Shown: one piece after another, positions 24,571 to 37,289 of the stretch
Position numbering within the stretch: position 1 is the first letter of the stretch
How the letters are laid out: every line of letters starts with the position of its first letter
Source of the DNA: Anastrepha obliqua
Lineage: Eukaryota; Arthropoda; Insecta; Diptera; Tephritidae
Assembly (NCBI RefSeq): GCF_027943255.1
Contig: NC_072896.1
Location: 4,154,001-4,218,000, forward strand
Direction: 5' to 3'
Length of the DNA: 64,000 nt
Notes under the pieces: generated by a model
The model's database searches: none
The model's input: only the letters and a program-made list of their open reading frames with translations
What the model was told of the DNA's origin: nothing
Program-made: the position numbers and the translations under genes

Positions 24571-27154
24571 TAAACTATGTTTTTTTTTAACCTAGTACTT
24601 TAAAGAGTAAAAAGCAACAAACTGCAGTAATAAAACAGAAATGATTCTTTAAAATATGCAGTACTAAATTGAATTACGTGATTCGGTTCTTTGTTATGGC
24701 TAAAATAGACAATGGAAGACTGCAAATCTAACCTTATGAAAATATTTTTGAGCATTTGAAGTATCAATAATTTATAAATTTTAGAAAGGAATCTGAATTT
24801 TTTTCCCTACATTAGTTTAAAGCCAGCTCAACAGTATAAATTCAAGTCCTAAAGAATAAATATATCAGCGCTTTAACCCTTGAAACACGTGCTCACTTCT
24901 TTTACTTTTTATTTTTGATTATCCTAATTTTTCATTTCCTAAGCCACGTACATTTTTTATTCAGGTTCTTCTCCTGCGGTGATAAAAACGTTTGTACTAT
25001 TTTTATTAGGCCAACAAATGTCACCTTGGTGCTATTAAAATGTTGGCATATGGAATAGCGAAACGTACGAATGCTATTTACCCTTTCGGCAAGAAAACAA
25101 AGACAAAAAAAAAAACACAGAAAAAAGCATAAAAAAACACAGGGAAAAGTGTAAAAAAACACAGAAAAAAGTATTAAAAAAACAACAAAAGAAACAAAAA
25201 ACAGAGAAAAAAGAACAGCGCACGTGGACCATTCGAAGTCAGCGAAGCGTAAGAGGACGGCCGCCAAACCCTTGGCTGCCACAATTTATAAAAGGAACTC
25301 ATCCTTTTTAAACTGAAATAAACCTTTAATTTTACTTACCTCTTACCTCTTGCACACATACACGTACTTATCTTCAATATCTGTACGCGTGTGGGAGTAT
25401 TTATTTAGAATAAATGGCTCGCCGCTCTTTAACGGGTAACTCTTCTTTGTCGTGCCAGTAGCATTCGACTCGTCGCAACTTGTGCTGCTTTAACCATTTT
25501 CTTTGCATATAAAATTTCAGCTATTCCGCCGTCTCTCAACGCACCCATCTTCACCACATACGCATTTTTAATTTCTTTCCGGATGCTTTGCAAAACAGCT
25601 AAGAAATTGCAATTGAGCGCAAGTGGTTGGAGTTGGAATACTGCTGCCACTTAGCTTTTGTTTTTACTTTGACGCTGTCGGGGGCCTTAGCTTTGGCGGG
25701 TCTGCAGCGAAGAAGGCAACAACAATTTTCATTTTTATTGCTGTGTTTTGTAATTTCTTATATCCGGTGCGGAAAGTTTAGCGCCTTCAGTACGCAGTAA
25801 TTCATATTTTGCCCACCTCTGCCCCGATTGTTGAGTACGACTTTCTGTGAAGCTTCAGAGTGGAGTACTCGTATTTCGCGCAAAATACCAATGACCGAGA
25901 AATTGTGGCTGCTGCCACACCCCACAGTCTACAGTCAACCACAGCTATTCAAACGCCACAACCAACGAAAAAGTTTCTTTCAAACAGAAGAGGGGGTGAA
26001 ACTTTGCTGGTACGCGAAGTTTGGGGAGGCAGTTAGTTGTAGCAAATGACTACTTCAGTTTACAGTTAAATGATACTCGTATAAAATGTGCATTTTTAAT
26101 GCTGCAATAACCGAGCTCAACAAAAGCAAATCAAGAGAGAAATGACGCAAAGTAGCAACACCAGCGCGTGAAAAATGTTAACTGGTTTTTAGAAACAATG
26201 AAGTGTCCCGCGCAATTCAAAATTCATTTTTGTTTTAAGTTTCTGTGTTTAATTCCTTTTACAGTAATTTTAAGAATATGGCGTTAAACTTATATTTTAT
26301 GCAAAATATGTTGGTTTGTGAGTTCAAATAAACAGCTGGCTTAGAAAAGTTGTGTTTGCAAGTTGCCACGCCTACAAGTATACAATTGTTAGTAGCACGA
26401 AGAATATAGAAGAAGCATATAAAAAGCTCACCCAATGAGAGCAAGATCATGATTTTTCTGTTGAGAGCAACATTCCTGTCGTAGCATGGCTGTACCACTC
26501 AATTGAATAGCGGCTCATACCACGTTGTTCCTCTGGACAATTTCACGAAAGGAGTCAGTCATGACGATTGAGTGAGAATGGGTTCAGACAAGGACTTCTT
26601 AACTAAAGGGGTAAGAAACACAGATTGTGTTCGAAACTTTATTTGCAACATTTGTGAAAGTGCTCTTATTACTAGAATAATTTCAAGGTCAAGTGCAACT
26701 AAATGGGCAGCTGATTTTCCATTGATTAACTTTGCGTTATCCGACGAGCCACTAGACTACTCGTAATAAATGGAATGAGCAAGTCAACCAAAAAGATGAA
26801 TTGGTCTATGTGTCTCATGCCGGCATTTTTTTTAAAACAGAACGAAATGCACTACTTTACTATAGAACTGCCAAAATCAGTACTTAACACAATTTAAAAT
26901 CAAGTTCTAACCCATAAAACATTAGAAAAGAATGGCCAACTCCCCAGGACAAATTGTAGATTAATAACTAGCAGAGGTACTCGCATCGGACTCTTACTCC
27001 AGCTCACGTGTGTAACAAAAATTTCCTTGCCTAGTGAAATATGATTAGCAAGTAACAAATCTTGTGTTGAGGGCTAGCTGTTATAGTGTCTGCGCTATGG
27101 CCCACTTTTTACATATTGCGATTATTTTGCCTTGGTTCTGCGTTTTTTCACTCA
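24571..27154. other. non-coding, presumed intron
   Basis: No gene is recognised. Apart from the 22-bp repeat at 25109-25174 this is AT-rich DNA with scattered open frames lacking any domain. Confidence 0.45.
25109..25174. repeat. 22-bp tandem repeat, three units
   Basis: Three adjoining 22-bp units, each close to AAAAAAACACAGAAAAAAG plus a 3-base end (CAT, TGT, TAT), at 25109, 25131 and 25153. Flanking A-rich sequence (about 25090-25205) looks like further decayed units. Confidence 0.8.
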
Positions 27155-27162
27155 TTGCGTTA

Positions 27163-28560
27163 GGTTAGGTTAGGTTGGTATCGTTGCCCAAGGAGTGAGC
27201 ACACTTGGACGTAGAAGGATTCGTCCTTTCTGATACCATTGTCAAGGAAGTGAGGTGAAGGGAAAGACCGATGAGGTGCAGGCAGGCGGGTAGAGGTGAG
27301 GATGGAATGGTTAGGAGCGTGCGGATTATGAACGATGACTATGTTTGCGTCAACCCCTTCGTGCTGCTGATGAAACTCATCAGATTTTTAATGCCAGCGC
27401 CAGCTATATCAGCAGGCGTGGCAAAGAAGTAAGAGCTAAGATGCCTGAATCTTAGCCCCGCCAGAGCAGGGCAGCTAAGGAGAAGGTGCTGAGATGATTT
27501 CATCTCATCCTCCATACATCCAGCACAAAAAGGACTCGAGGTGATTCCAAGTCTCACAGCATGCATTCCTAGCGCATTGTGTCCTGTGAGAGAACCCACG
27601 AGATTGGAGAGCTGATATTTTATCAGCCTCAGAAGCTCGCCCGAGCGCCTTCGGTCCGCACGTGGCCAGAAGGATTTCGCGACTTTACACGTTTGTGTAT
27701 TTGCCCAGCGCTCGCTGAGTTGGCGTGATGCCCCTCCTTCCAGGAGCAGACCGCAGGTAGTCAGGGGGATCCCAATTTTTTCCCTCCGCGGGGAAATCAC
27801 CTCACATGACCCTTGTATGACCGGCTCATCTGCCTCACAGTTTCCCGCAATGTCGCTGTGACTGGAAACCCAAATGAGGCTGATGTCAAAGAATTCGGAC
27901 GCAGTCGAAAGTGAGGTCAAGCATTCCTTGACCAATTCCGAATGCACCGTCATAGACCAGAGGGCCCTTATTGCCACTTGGCTGTCGTAGTAAATATTTA
28001 CTTTCTTGACTGTTAGTACGCATTTGAGCAGCCAATCAGCTGCCTTCTTGATTGCGGCTACCTCTGCCTGGAACACACTGCAGTGGTCCGGTAACCTGAA
28101 TTTTAGTCTGATGGGGAGCCCTTCGCAAAAGACTCCTCCGCCAACCTTTCCTTCCAACTTCGATCCATCCGTGAACAAGTTCACCAGACCCTGCCTCCAA
28201 GTGTAGCCCTCCGTCCACTTTTCCCTTGACGGGATGTGAGTGGAGAATGTTCCGTTTGGACTAAATGAGGGTATGCACTGGTCTATTGACAGGGGGATGA
28301 ACTCAAAGTTTCTAAGGATGCTTGAGTGCCCATAAGTGAGGTTGAGCTTATAGCTCCAGCCCCTCAGTCTGATTGCGGTACGTGTAGCGGAAATTCTGCC
28401 TGCGATATCTACGGGTACCACATTTAACATTGCATTGAGCGCCAGAGTAGGAGTCGTTCGAAGCGCCCCACTGATTCCAATGAGTGCCGACCTCTGAACT
28501 CTCTCCAGATTCTTCACCAATGTGGTCTTCTCTAGTAAGTTCCACCAGACCATGACTCTG
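27163..28560 (-). mobile_element. 5'-truncated LINE with 8-bp target site duplication
   Basis: Its limits can be read directly. TTGCGTTA occurs at 27155-27162 and again at 28561-28568, the target duplication. On the minus strand the element runs from 28560 to a (AACCT)n-type tail at 27163-27177. Only the 3' 1.4 kb was inserted, so it lacks the endonuclease and nearly all of the reverse transcriptase. It is the best preserved LINE in the window. The tail resembles those at 37060-37078 and 63908. Confidence 0.9.
27339..28553 (-). CDS. LINE ORF2 C-terminus: RNase H and Cys/His motif (404 aa)
   Basis: Intact 3' part of a retrotransposon polyprotein. Residues 1-60 (VWWNLLEKTTLVKNLERVQR and LRTTPTLALNAML) are the region after the RT thumb. 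RNase H spans about 122-245, with carboxylates D129 (FTDGSK), E164 (FQAEVAAI), D190 (YYDSQVA) and D242 (NCEADE); SLIWVSSHSDIAG is its C-terminal motif. After a linker, C343-x2-C346-x9-H356-x4-C361 forms the terminal Cys/His motif. RNase H would digest the RNA of RNA:DNA hybrids. The Met is internal, 8 bp from the truncation point, and no promoter is evident, so this is probably not an expressed protein. Clade is I/LOA/R1-like. Confidence 0.85.
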   Translation of the reverse strand: MVWWNLLEKTTLVKNLERVQRSALIGISGALRTTPTLALNAMLNVVPVDIAGRISATRTAIRLRGWSYKLNLTYGHSSILRNFEFIPLSIDQCIPSFSPNGTFSTHIPSREKWTEGYTWRQGLVNLFTDGSKLEGKVGGGVFCEGLPIRLKFRLPDHCSVFQAEVAAIKKAADWLLKCVLTVKKVNIYYDSQVAIRALWSMTVHSELVKECLTSLSTASEFFDISLIWVSSHSDIAGNCEADEPVIQGSCEVISPRREKIGIPLTTCGLLLEGGASRQLSERWANTQTCKVAKSFWPRADRRRSGELLRLIKYQLSNLVGSLTGHNALGMHAVRLGITSSPFCAGCMEDEMKSSQHLLLSCPALAGLRFRHLSSYFFATPADIAGAGIKNLMSFISSTKGLTQT

Positions 28561-28624
28561 TTGCGTTACATATTGAAAAATTAACTATTTTCTTAAGTTA
28601 ACTCAACCATAAAATTAGCGCTTA

Positions 28625-28795
28625 CATCATTTGTTGGGACCTACAGCTTATGCCGAATCCGAGCGGCAGATCATTTCTTATGTAGAGATGGTTTCTATGG
28701 AGAAATTTGCGGGGAGCGACCACTATTAGAAACAATTTTTTTATAATTTGATGTTTCGTGCCCGCAGTTCATAGTCACGCATCAACCCTCATTTA
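28625..28795 (-). mobile_element. tRNA-derived SINE, copy 4 (decayed)
   Basis: Matches the SINE body seen at 50573-50901: GGGACCTACAG, CCGAATCCGAGCGGCAGAT, GGAGAAATTTGC and GGGAGCGACCACTATTAGAA in the same order, then a trace of the tRNA-like head, AGTCACGCATCAACC. Box B is no longer intact and the tail is not visible. It starts about 60 bp from the LINE's target duplication. Confidence 0.7.
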
Positions 28796-28799
28796 CTTA

Positions 28800-31700
28800 T
28801 AATCATCTTCAATGAGTATGGCTACGCTATCCTGGAGGTACTTCATATAAATCCCTGCCAGTTTCTTCAGAACACGTGCCAGTTTCCGTTGAGTAGGCTT
28901 AGTGGATTCAGTTCTCTTTTGTTTTAATTTGCATTTTATAAAGTGAGAACATAAACGTCACATAAAGTGAAGAGGAACACTTCCGTGGACACTTGAATGC
29001 TGCCTTTAGCGAGAAACCTCCTAACCGACTCTGCAGATTGAGAAAGCGCATTGTTTTTGTGGAGAACCTATGATTTTTTCTACCACAATTTTTTTATTCT
29101 TTCGCGAACTTTTGCCAGAACATAAAGCCAGTAATTTTTGCTAATAGTTTGACCATCAGGGAGATAGAAAAGTGTCAATCTTATAAATATCGAGAAAAGG
29201 TCATTCCAATTTCTGTGACTTCTTTTTTTTACTCTCGCTGCAGTTTGGTTCCTCCCGTGCGCGGATTGCAGCTTTCACTCAGAATTCTATGTAAAGAAAA
29301 CAACGACTCGTCACATGCCATTATATTTGCCAATGAATTGGGGTAATTTTTTGTATAGGCGTTGCGAGTTTCTTGTTGTTCAAGAGTGAAAGAACATCAT
29401 TGGTCCAATCGTTGTTAGTCTTAATCTTTTCCCGGTGAACGAGCGAAATGCCCATGACTGATTTAGTGAGAGAAGCGAGAGTTGCTGCAGAGCGATTTCT
29501 TGTGAAGTTCAAAGTATTTGGGCATGGCCTTAATGTTTCTGAAAATTGGCTTCTGAGACGCTTCTTACATATGAAGAAAATATCGAACTATGGTTTAACG
29601 GAGAAAATGAAAAAAAAAAAGTCAAAAATCAATGTTTTTTTGGCCATTTCAAATTTGCACTTTATTATAATAAAATTTAATAGGCTAAAAAAATGCGTAC
29701 CCAAAAATTTTTCAATTAATTCTGATTAAAAAGTATGAAATTTTTAAGAAAACTTTATGAGTTTTTTTTTTAATTTCACCGAAGTTTGAAACTTGTATTT
29801 AGTTTAGCTCTTTAGTTTCATAAAAAAATTATTAAATTTAAATAAGGAACAGAAATTACCTAATGCTATAGCATTTTAACGCTGTCTCCATTTATATCGC
29901 GCACCAGATGAACTTCATCAGTAGAATAAAGTGATGAACACAACGGTAAATAATCACTGCTCGATCTTTGCTTTACCCCTAAAATATAGCTTCCCTATCT
30001 ATTTTCCTGTTTTTCTCCCTTTTGGTCAAAGTTGGCTCTCGCTTGGGCAACCATATAAACTGACCTTACCTAAGGAATATTAAGGAGAACGCCTACCTCT
30101 CATAAGTTGCTGGTTTGAGCTCAAACCAATTAGGCAGAATGCTGTTTGTTTCCACTACTGATATTTATATTCAAGTACAAAATTCCTGGGTAACACTGGC
30201 GAATGGCCAACACTCCATTATTTACGTCTGCGCACGAACTGAAGACTAGCCAATTTATTTCAGGTTCTTTCATACTTATCGTTCATTTCAAGATTTTCAT
30301 ATTTCGCAGTCTTCATTGACACTTTTGATGCTGCCCTTAGTTTTGTTTTTGTTTCCTTTTTGTATCTATGATAGCAGCAACTGAGTGCAACATGTCAGAA
30401 AAATTTAATTACACACGAGTACGTCTATCAAAAGGACTCATGAAATGCATTTCACTTCCGAAGCTTTCAATTTAGTTTTTCATTTCACACTTCCCCTTTT
30501 CTGCAGTCTCAGCAGCAGCCTTACCGCCATCACCCAACCGAAACCGCCCTCGCCGCTAAAAGTACTGTCGAATTTATGCACCCGCCAAAAGGGGGACCGA
30601 AAGCATGATTTGCCACTTGCAAATACCTTTCGCTTGCGTCAGCTGCAGCAACGAGTCTTTAGCTTCTGAAGTGCTTACGTTTCTCGTTTTTGCTTCTTTT
30701 TTAGTTTTGCCGCTGATGCCACTTCGTTGCAAACGCATCTGCTGCGGATGGCTCCAAGAAGCAGTAGAAGGAATTCTAGTTTCATTCATTCGAGCTATGA
30801 AATGTGTCTGGATGGAAGTTAGCAACATATTTCTGCTTGTTTGCTTGGCAGCTTCTTACATACCGCATTATTTGTTTTTTTCGTTAGTTTCGTTAGCATT
30901 TTACTTCAGTTTGCTCTAAAGTATTTTCGTACTGTGACAGCTTGAGCCAACTTTTTTCTGCACGAAAATTCACTTAGTGCGCCACGAGCAGGCAAAAGCA
31001 GCAAAAAAAAGAAACAAATAAAAACGAAAGCATTTATTCACTTCACTTGCTACTGTTGTTGTTGTTGTTGTTGTGAGTGAAGTTAAACGGCCAGTTGTCA
31101 GTGAAGTAGCCCAGGCACTGTCGTTCGCAGGCGTCTTGCATTTACGTGCTCGCCTCGCTTAAAAGCTCGCACTTTTTGTGCAGCCACTTTCTTATCTACT
31201 TCATATCTAAGTAATGTGCGTGTGTGTATGAATGTATTCTAAACTTTTATGTGTTTGTGCTTGCAACAGCATGAAATTCTGCTAATTCGCACTTTTCTTC
31301 AAGCACAAAAGCAAAACCTTGCAACATTTTAAATGGTCCATTTTAGCTGCGGATTATTCACTGCTCTGCACACATACTAATGCAGCAGCTTAGGTAAGTG
31401 AATGGAAACAATGAGGTGATAGAAGTATGCATCGCACCTTAAAAAGTGCACTAGCACGGATTAGGTTATAGTTTTTTTATGCCGCGCCTGGAATTTATTA
31501 ACAAACAACAAATAAAACAATTCATTTGATATGACTGCCCTTTTGAGCGGAAAACAGCTTTCACTGTGATCTGTGATATGAATTTTCTCAATAATTATCT
31601 TGCAGGGGCGGCATAACCATGAAAGGTCTTGGTAATTAAAAATTTATTTTCATGAGCCTCATTTCTTAACTGTTTTTCCTTCAACGGAATTTTGGAACCT

Positions 31701-31855
31701 CTAATTCACACTTGAACTAGAAATAGGAGCTCTATAATTTGCGCTTTGTTACACAAACAAATAGAAATAGAAAAATAAAATATTCCAAATTGGTTAAAAT
31801 GTTGATGTACTAACCCATTTCGACGCGGGGTATATGCAGGTACGAGAATAGTTTG
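28800..31855. other. non-coding, presumed intron
   Basis: No gene is recognised. Contains a TTG microsatellite (31051-31072). The open frames at 29448-29729 and 30605-30919 have no domain and are overlapped on the other strand. Confidence 0.5.
31051..31072. repeat. (TTG)n microsatellite
   Basis: Seven consecutive TTG units ending in TTGTGAG; a simple trinucleotide repeat in non-coding sequence. Confidence 0.9.
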
Positions 31856-31859
31856 ATGG

Positions 31860-33970
31860 CAAACAGATGACACTACCTGAGCGTATATTAGGGAAAAGCT
31901 ACGAAACGATCTAAATAATAACCCATGGGGGTTGGGCTACAAAATCGTTATGACAAAGCTAGGAGCCAAATCCCCTGCTGCTGATATGGAAACCGACGTG
32001 GTAAGCAAAATAGTCGACACACTCTTCCCAACACACTGTGCTGAGAGGGAAGAACTCGAGTATGAAGCAACGGAACCTGTCCCATTCACAGAAGAAGAAC
32101 TTATGGATGCTGCAAAAGCAGTGGCATGCAATAAAGCGCTAGGACCTGATGGCATAGTTGCAGAAATATTGAAACTATTGGCAATCGAACGCCCCATTTT
32201 GCTGCTAAACATGTACAACGCATGCCTAAAAGAAGGAATTTTTCCAGAAATATGGAAAAAACAAATACTATTACTAATCAGTAAGGGAAAGCGAGACCCA
32301 ACATTAGCGTCCGTTTATAGACCGTTATGTATGCTGGATAGCGCAGGAAAACTCTTTAAGAAGCTGATAAAGCATAGGTTTAGTGAAGCCGTAGAGAACA
32401 GTGGCGGCCTTTCTGACAGGCAGCATGGTTCTAGAAGTGGCAGATCTACCTTAGGAGCCATCCAAGATGTAATAACTAGCGTAGAACATGCCCAAGCAGG
32501 TCATCGATACCCCAAACGCTTAGTATTACTAGCCACACTGGATATTAGAAATGCTTTCAACAGTTTAAGTTGGGACGACGTAATTGAAGCCTTAAAGGTA
32601 AAATTCAAGATCCCGAATAATCTATTGAAGATTATTCGTAGCTATCTAAGTACTCGCATGCTCTTATACGAAACGCGAGAAGGGTGTAAGACTAAACAAA
32701 TAACAGCAGGTGCGGCCCAAGCATCTGAACTCTGGAATATAAGCTACAATGAAATCCTTCGAATAGAGATGCCTGAGGATGTGCATTTAGTGGAATACGC
32801 AGATGGCATTGCAGCTGTAATAATCGCGCGAAACACTGACGAAACCAAAAGGAAGTTAAATCAGGAGATGATCCGAGCTCAAACATGGCTAGAAGACCAT
32901 GGATTAAAGCTGGCCACAGAGAAAATAGAGCTAATCCTTCTAACGAACCGACGTATCCCATTAGAAGTAGACATGCAAGTAATCGATGCCACTTTACCGA
33001 CAAAAAGAGTGGTCAAGTACCTAGGAATGCAATTAGATACAAGGCTGACTTACTGAGCGCATATAAATCATGCTGCCACAAGAGCTACCAAAGTCAGCGG
33101 CATGCTAAGTAAGCTCATGGCAAACCTTGGAGGTCCAACGCAGAACAAGCGAAAACTTTTAATGGACACGACGAACTCGATGGATGCGAAATATGGGCAG
33201 ATTCGCTTAAGGTGCAATGCCGGCGGAAAATTCTGCAATCTGTGCAACGCACCTGTGCTCTCAGAGTGGCGTCTTCATACAGAATAGTATCTGAAGCAGC
33301 GGTGTTAGTTATCAGCGGAACCATCCCTATAGATATTATAACACAAGAGCGCAAACGGAGATGGGAGGCAAAAATCACAGGAATCCCAGTACCACGTTTC
33401 TCCGATATTAGAGTTCAAACACTCACACTTTCGCATGCAAGATGGAACTCTGAACGGTATAGTAGATGGACAGCGAGACTAATACCCGATATAAAAAAGT
33501 GGGTAGAAAGAAAGCACGGTGAGGTTAACTATAACCTCACACAGTTTTGGTCCGGATATGGGACCTTTCGCAAGTATTTGTGGTGAATGGGAAAAGTGAG
33601 CCAACCAAACTGCATATATGCAGATACTGAGTACGGTATGCGGAGCACACCTTCTTTAAATGCGAGAGGTGGAACGTAGAGAGAACAGGTCTGCAACGAA
33701 AAAAGAAGCGTGAAATGGAAAGTTATGCTGAAAAGCATTGAGCATAGGTTTCTAAAAAAAAGGCGACCCTGGATGCAGGGTGAATACGTAAGTGTCCTTC
33801 TTAGGACGCCATCTTGGCTCTCTACCTCGAAGCAATGCGGAAGCAGACCCGGGGTGGAGGGAAAAATTCAAGGGAAGAGGAGGGATATTTTTAGTGGAAT
33901 CACCACACACATAGTAGCGACGGTTACTATATGGTGCGAAGGCATTTTTAACCCAACCTTACTGCCCAAA
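31860..33970 (+). mobile_element. R1-clade-like LINE, reverse transcriptase to C-terminus, inactive
   Basis: About 2.1 kb of one LINE. After a decayed start (NNPWGLGYKIV at 31914), the RT frame runs to 33056. Past a stop, HAATRATKVSGMLSKLMANL, LQSVQRTCALRVASSYRIVS and HGEVNYNLTQFWSGYGTFRK (to 33586) are the usual R1-type C-terminal sequence. Further on, NCIYADTEYG and EHTFFKCERWNVERTG are the remains of the terminal Cys/His motif, with the second Cys changed to Ala and a frameshift between. The 3' end is not sharply defined; an A-rich run at 33966-33982 may be the tail. The endonuclease and ORF1 are absent. Confidence 0.85.
31932..33056 (+). pseudogene. R1-like reverse transcriptase with mutated catalytic box (374 aa)
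   Basis: A long open RT frame: NKALGPDGIVAEILK at 68-82 (start of the finger region), VYRPLCMLDSAGKLFKKLI at 128-146, RQHGSRSGRSTLGAI at 163-177, LATLDIRNAFNSLSWDDVI at 200-218 with catalytic Asp204, and TAGAAQ..LWNISYNEIL at 258-276. The last has a short internal loss where relatives read GAAQGSVLGPxLWN. The catalytic box reads EYADGIAAVI at 288-297: the second Asp of YADD is Gly292, which should abolish polymerisation. VKYLGMQLDTRLTY closes the frame at a stop. The start codon is internal to the ancestral ORF. Open length suggests moderate age despite the mutation. Confidence 0.85.
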
Positions 33971-36217
33971 AAACAAAAAAAAAATTGGGGTCAAAATTTC
34001 ATCCGTCGGCGTATCCCGAGATTCGCGAGTTTCAGTGCATGGCTGTTCAGCAAATCCAAGGCACCCAGGGTACCCTTAGAAGGCAATTAGTTGCTAAATA
34101 CTGATTTACTTTATTATCAATTTCGCCCAATTTTTGTTACCCTTCAAATAGTTATGATTTATTTTTCAACTCTTTGCGGCATCTCACTTGAAGCATTTAA
34201 ATTGCTTGAGCTAAAAGGATTTTACGCTTAAATTTGCATTTTTTTTATTTTTAACGTTCACTTCTAAGTCTCCTTTTCGCCCCGTGCTGCTAGCTAACCT
34301 TCTTTTTGACCGAAAAGCTTTGAGCTTAAGTATTATCGGTTCGTGCATGCCTTCAAATAAAATTTATTCGCCTCTCGAAACATTTTTCCACTACAGTTTG
34401 CCGCAGTCAAGCTGGACAATTTATGCGCACATTTGACAATTTATGAGTAACCAATACATAACTAATACACACGCACACACGAAAAGCATATCGAAATGGG
34501 TATCTCTGTATAAATTGAACGTTTTAAAGTGGCCGGAAAAATAGTAAATGGGAGGAATGCAAAAGCTGCACAAGTAGTGGTGAGTGTACGCACTGAAAGA
34601 GCCCACTGAAAGCCTTTGCGTTATGCGCATGTATGAGTATATTAAATATTTGTAGTTTTATGGTATTTCCACACTCACACGCACACAATATATAACATAC
34701 ATACATACATATATCACCGTGGGAACCTTGTATTTCAGGCTTAACAGCGTTAGCGGCTTATCCTGCTTGCCTGCTTGCTTGCGTATTTATGCCTTTAATG
34801 TACCCGAGTATTTGTGTAGATTTATGTTTTTTTTGTTGTATTCCTTTTCATGAATGCAGTGCACATTTCTTTGTATGAACATAAATAGATATATAATATC
34901 CAAAGTTATTTTCGTGTGCTCTGCTGCTTATATGATTTGGCATTATCGTAAATTAGGCACTCATTATTTCTTACTTAGGCGATAACACACAAACGCCAAG
35001 TGGATTTTTATTATTTATTTTCGCATCTGTGTCTTTTTTCACTTTCTCCAGCACATTTCTCACTCGTTCCTTAAGTGCTTATTCGCTGGCTATAGATATC
35101 CAACTGGCACACACAAGCATACTTTTAGGCGTATTATTAACCTTTTGACTTCCTCTTTACTCTTATATATGGCAATCAAGTGTCTTTTGAGCATGCGAAG
35201 GTATGACCACATTTTACGCACACAAAAGCATTCAAACTTTTTTATATCGTGCCACTTGCATTGTCAAAATCAGCTGATTGAATTTTGATTTATGACATCG
35301 TATGGTTTGTCAGAAATGAAAATATGAAAGCACGCAACATAACCGCAAAAATCCACGCTAAATTGGATCTTAAATCGTTCGTACACATTGACCCAAAATG
35401 GAATCGTAAGGATATATTTATATTAAAGCTGAGTGTGCGCCCTACCGCACTCACACTTAAAAGCAATCAAGCGCCATAAGAGAGTGCGTTCGGGTATACG
35501 TACGAGTACATACACACACATCCATACAATAGTGACAACTCAATCACAACTGTGTGCGCAATCAGGCACACATTTTTCTTTTAACCTTGCCAGCTTTTGT
35601 AGCAGTTAAGAGGGGGAAAAGCGTGAACAGTGTGAGGGTAGCGGGCTCGTGAACTAAGCAGACCTCTTTTGTGGCTGTTTTTGTAGACTAATGTAAGTGC
35701 GGCATTTTTCGCCTTTTGCACACAATATTTATTGATTGTTCATATAATTCACTTCAACCATGACAAACGATTAATAATGTTAGTGGAAACCTAATACGAA
35801 GGCCTGATCATGTAATTTGTTGGAGCAGCTACGTTTTTCTGCTTTGGCTTTAAGGCACAGATGAGTTAATTAAATCGCATTGTTGTGATTTACTCTTTAT
35901 TTATTTTACTTAGTCTAACACATCAACTGTAGCTTATATTCAGTGTCAGATACTAATTGCAATACGAGTATAACATAGAGGAATACTAAAATGGATAAAA
36001 TTAGAATTTAGTATATACAATTTATCAAAATATTCGAATAGAAAAAGATCGAAGAGAAAAGAAAAGTACACAGAGATTCATCGCAGTAGAGTTTAGGAGG
36101 CTGACGCGTGTCAAGGAGTTACAAACCATCTTTCACTCAGCATAATAATGCATAAGTGACGCAATTTTAAGGAAGAAGGGAGCGGCAGGAAGGGAGTGGC
36201 AGACACTAAGGCCATGA
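33971..36217. other. non-coding, presumed intron
   Basis: No gene is recognised. CACACA and ATACATAC tracts occur near 34470 and 34695. The stretch is otherwise AT-rich intron-like sequence up to the next LINE. Confidence 0.5.
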
Positions 36218-37078
36218 AGAAGGGGGGAATTAAATTTTTATACAGATGGTTCCAAGCTAGACGATAAAGTTGGCTATGGAGTTTTCTCGAAGGAATTAGG
36301 ACTGGAACTATCCGTCCGACTACCAGACTACTGCAGCGTCTATAAGGCAGAGGTTCTAGCCATAAAAGAAGTGGCTACATATCTAAATACGCACGCCGTA
36401 ACAAAAACGACTTTAAATATATTCTCGGATAGCCAGGCGGCCATCAAATCAATGAATGATATTAGTGACGTATTCAAGGTCAGCCTTATTTGGGTTCCGG
36501 GGCACATGAGATATTGAGAGAAACTGTAAAGCTGATAAGCTAGCCAGAAAAGGTACTGCTCTTCAACTGCTCAGCGATAAAAGTACCATTGGAATACCTA
36601 TGGCCATAAGTAAACTAATTATAGAAAACAACATTATCCAAGAGGTCATGGAGAAATGAAGATACGTGTCTAACAGCTAGGCTACTATGGCCGCAAATAA
36701 ACAAGAAAAGAACAAAGGAACTGCTTAGTCTCTGAAGAGACAATATCTCGAAGATCGTGGCTTGTTTAACTGGCCACTGGCTATTTAGCAGGCATTCCTC
36801 GAGACTAGAAGTTTTCTTGCAGAAGGAGATGAGGAAGAGGAAGAAACAGTTGAGCACTTTCCTTGCAATTGTCCAGCTCTAGCTAAAATCAGAGCAGGTT
36901 GTTTAGGCAAATACTTTTTAATTCTCTTACAGAGCTGTCTGGCGTTTCATAGGAGCCACAAAATGTTTCCACGAAGGAAGGTAAATGAAGTTCCCGTGTA
37001 GCACAGTGATATCACAACGGACCTGTGGGTCTAAGTGAGTTGGTCGTGCAGACCGACTACCAACCTAACCTAACCGAA
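36218..37078 (+). mobile_element. LINE RNase H and C-terminal fragment, decayed
   Basis: Translation from about 36232 gives FYTDGSKLDDKVGYGVF, LPDYCSVYKAEVLAIKEVA, NIFSDSQAAIKSM and VSLIWVPGHM, so the RNase H carboxylates D, E and D are all present before a stop. After shifts, CKADKLARKGTAL follows, then EEEETVEHFPCNCPALAKIR near 36832-36890, the end of the Cys/His motif. The 3' end carries ACCAACCTAACCTAACC, a short (AACCT)n tail ending near 37073. Endonuclease and RT are missing. The fragment at 46430 belongs to the same or a close family. Confidence 0.85.
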
Positions 37079-37289
37079 CACAATTTTAAAGTGCTGTTCG
37101 ATTTGAGTAGCCCTGAGCGTAAAAGGTTATTAGTTCCATAGGTTGACGGTATAAGTTAGCGTACCACAGCAGTAGGCAGCAACGGCAACTAAAGCTAAAT
37201 AATATAAACACAGCGCAAACAACAACTTAAGAAAGCATAAAAGGTGCAGCTCAAGTGGCTTTTTTTTATTTGTTTTTGAGTTTTTCTAG

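Noticed and set aside
27163..27177. TTAGG repeats as a telomere remnant
   Set aside because: Only three units, exactly at the 3' end of a LINE and next to its target duplication, so it is the retroelement tail.
30605..30919. 104-codon open frame with hydrophobic stretch
   Set aside because: No family resemblance and no expression signal; hydrophobicity follows from T-rich codons.
33710..34090. 126-codon open frame after the R1-like LINE
   Set aside because: Lies in the decayed 3' end of that LINE in the wrong frame; no domain.
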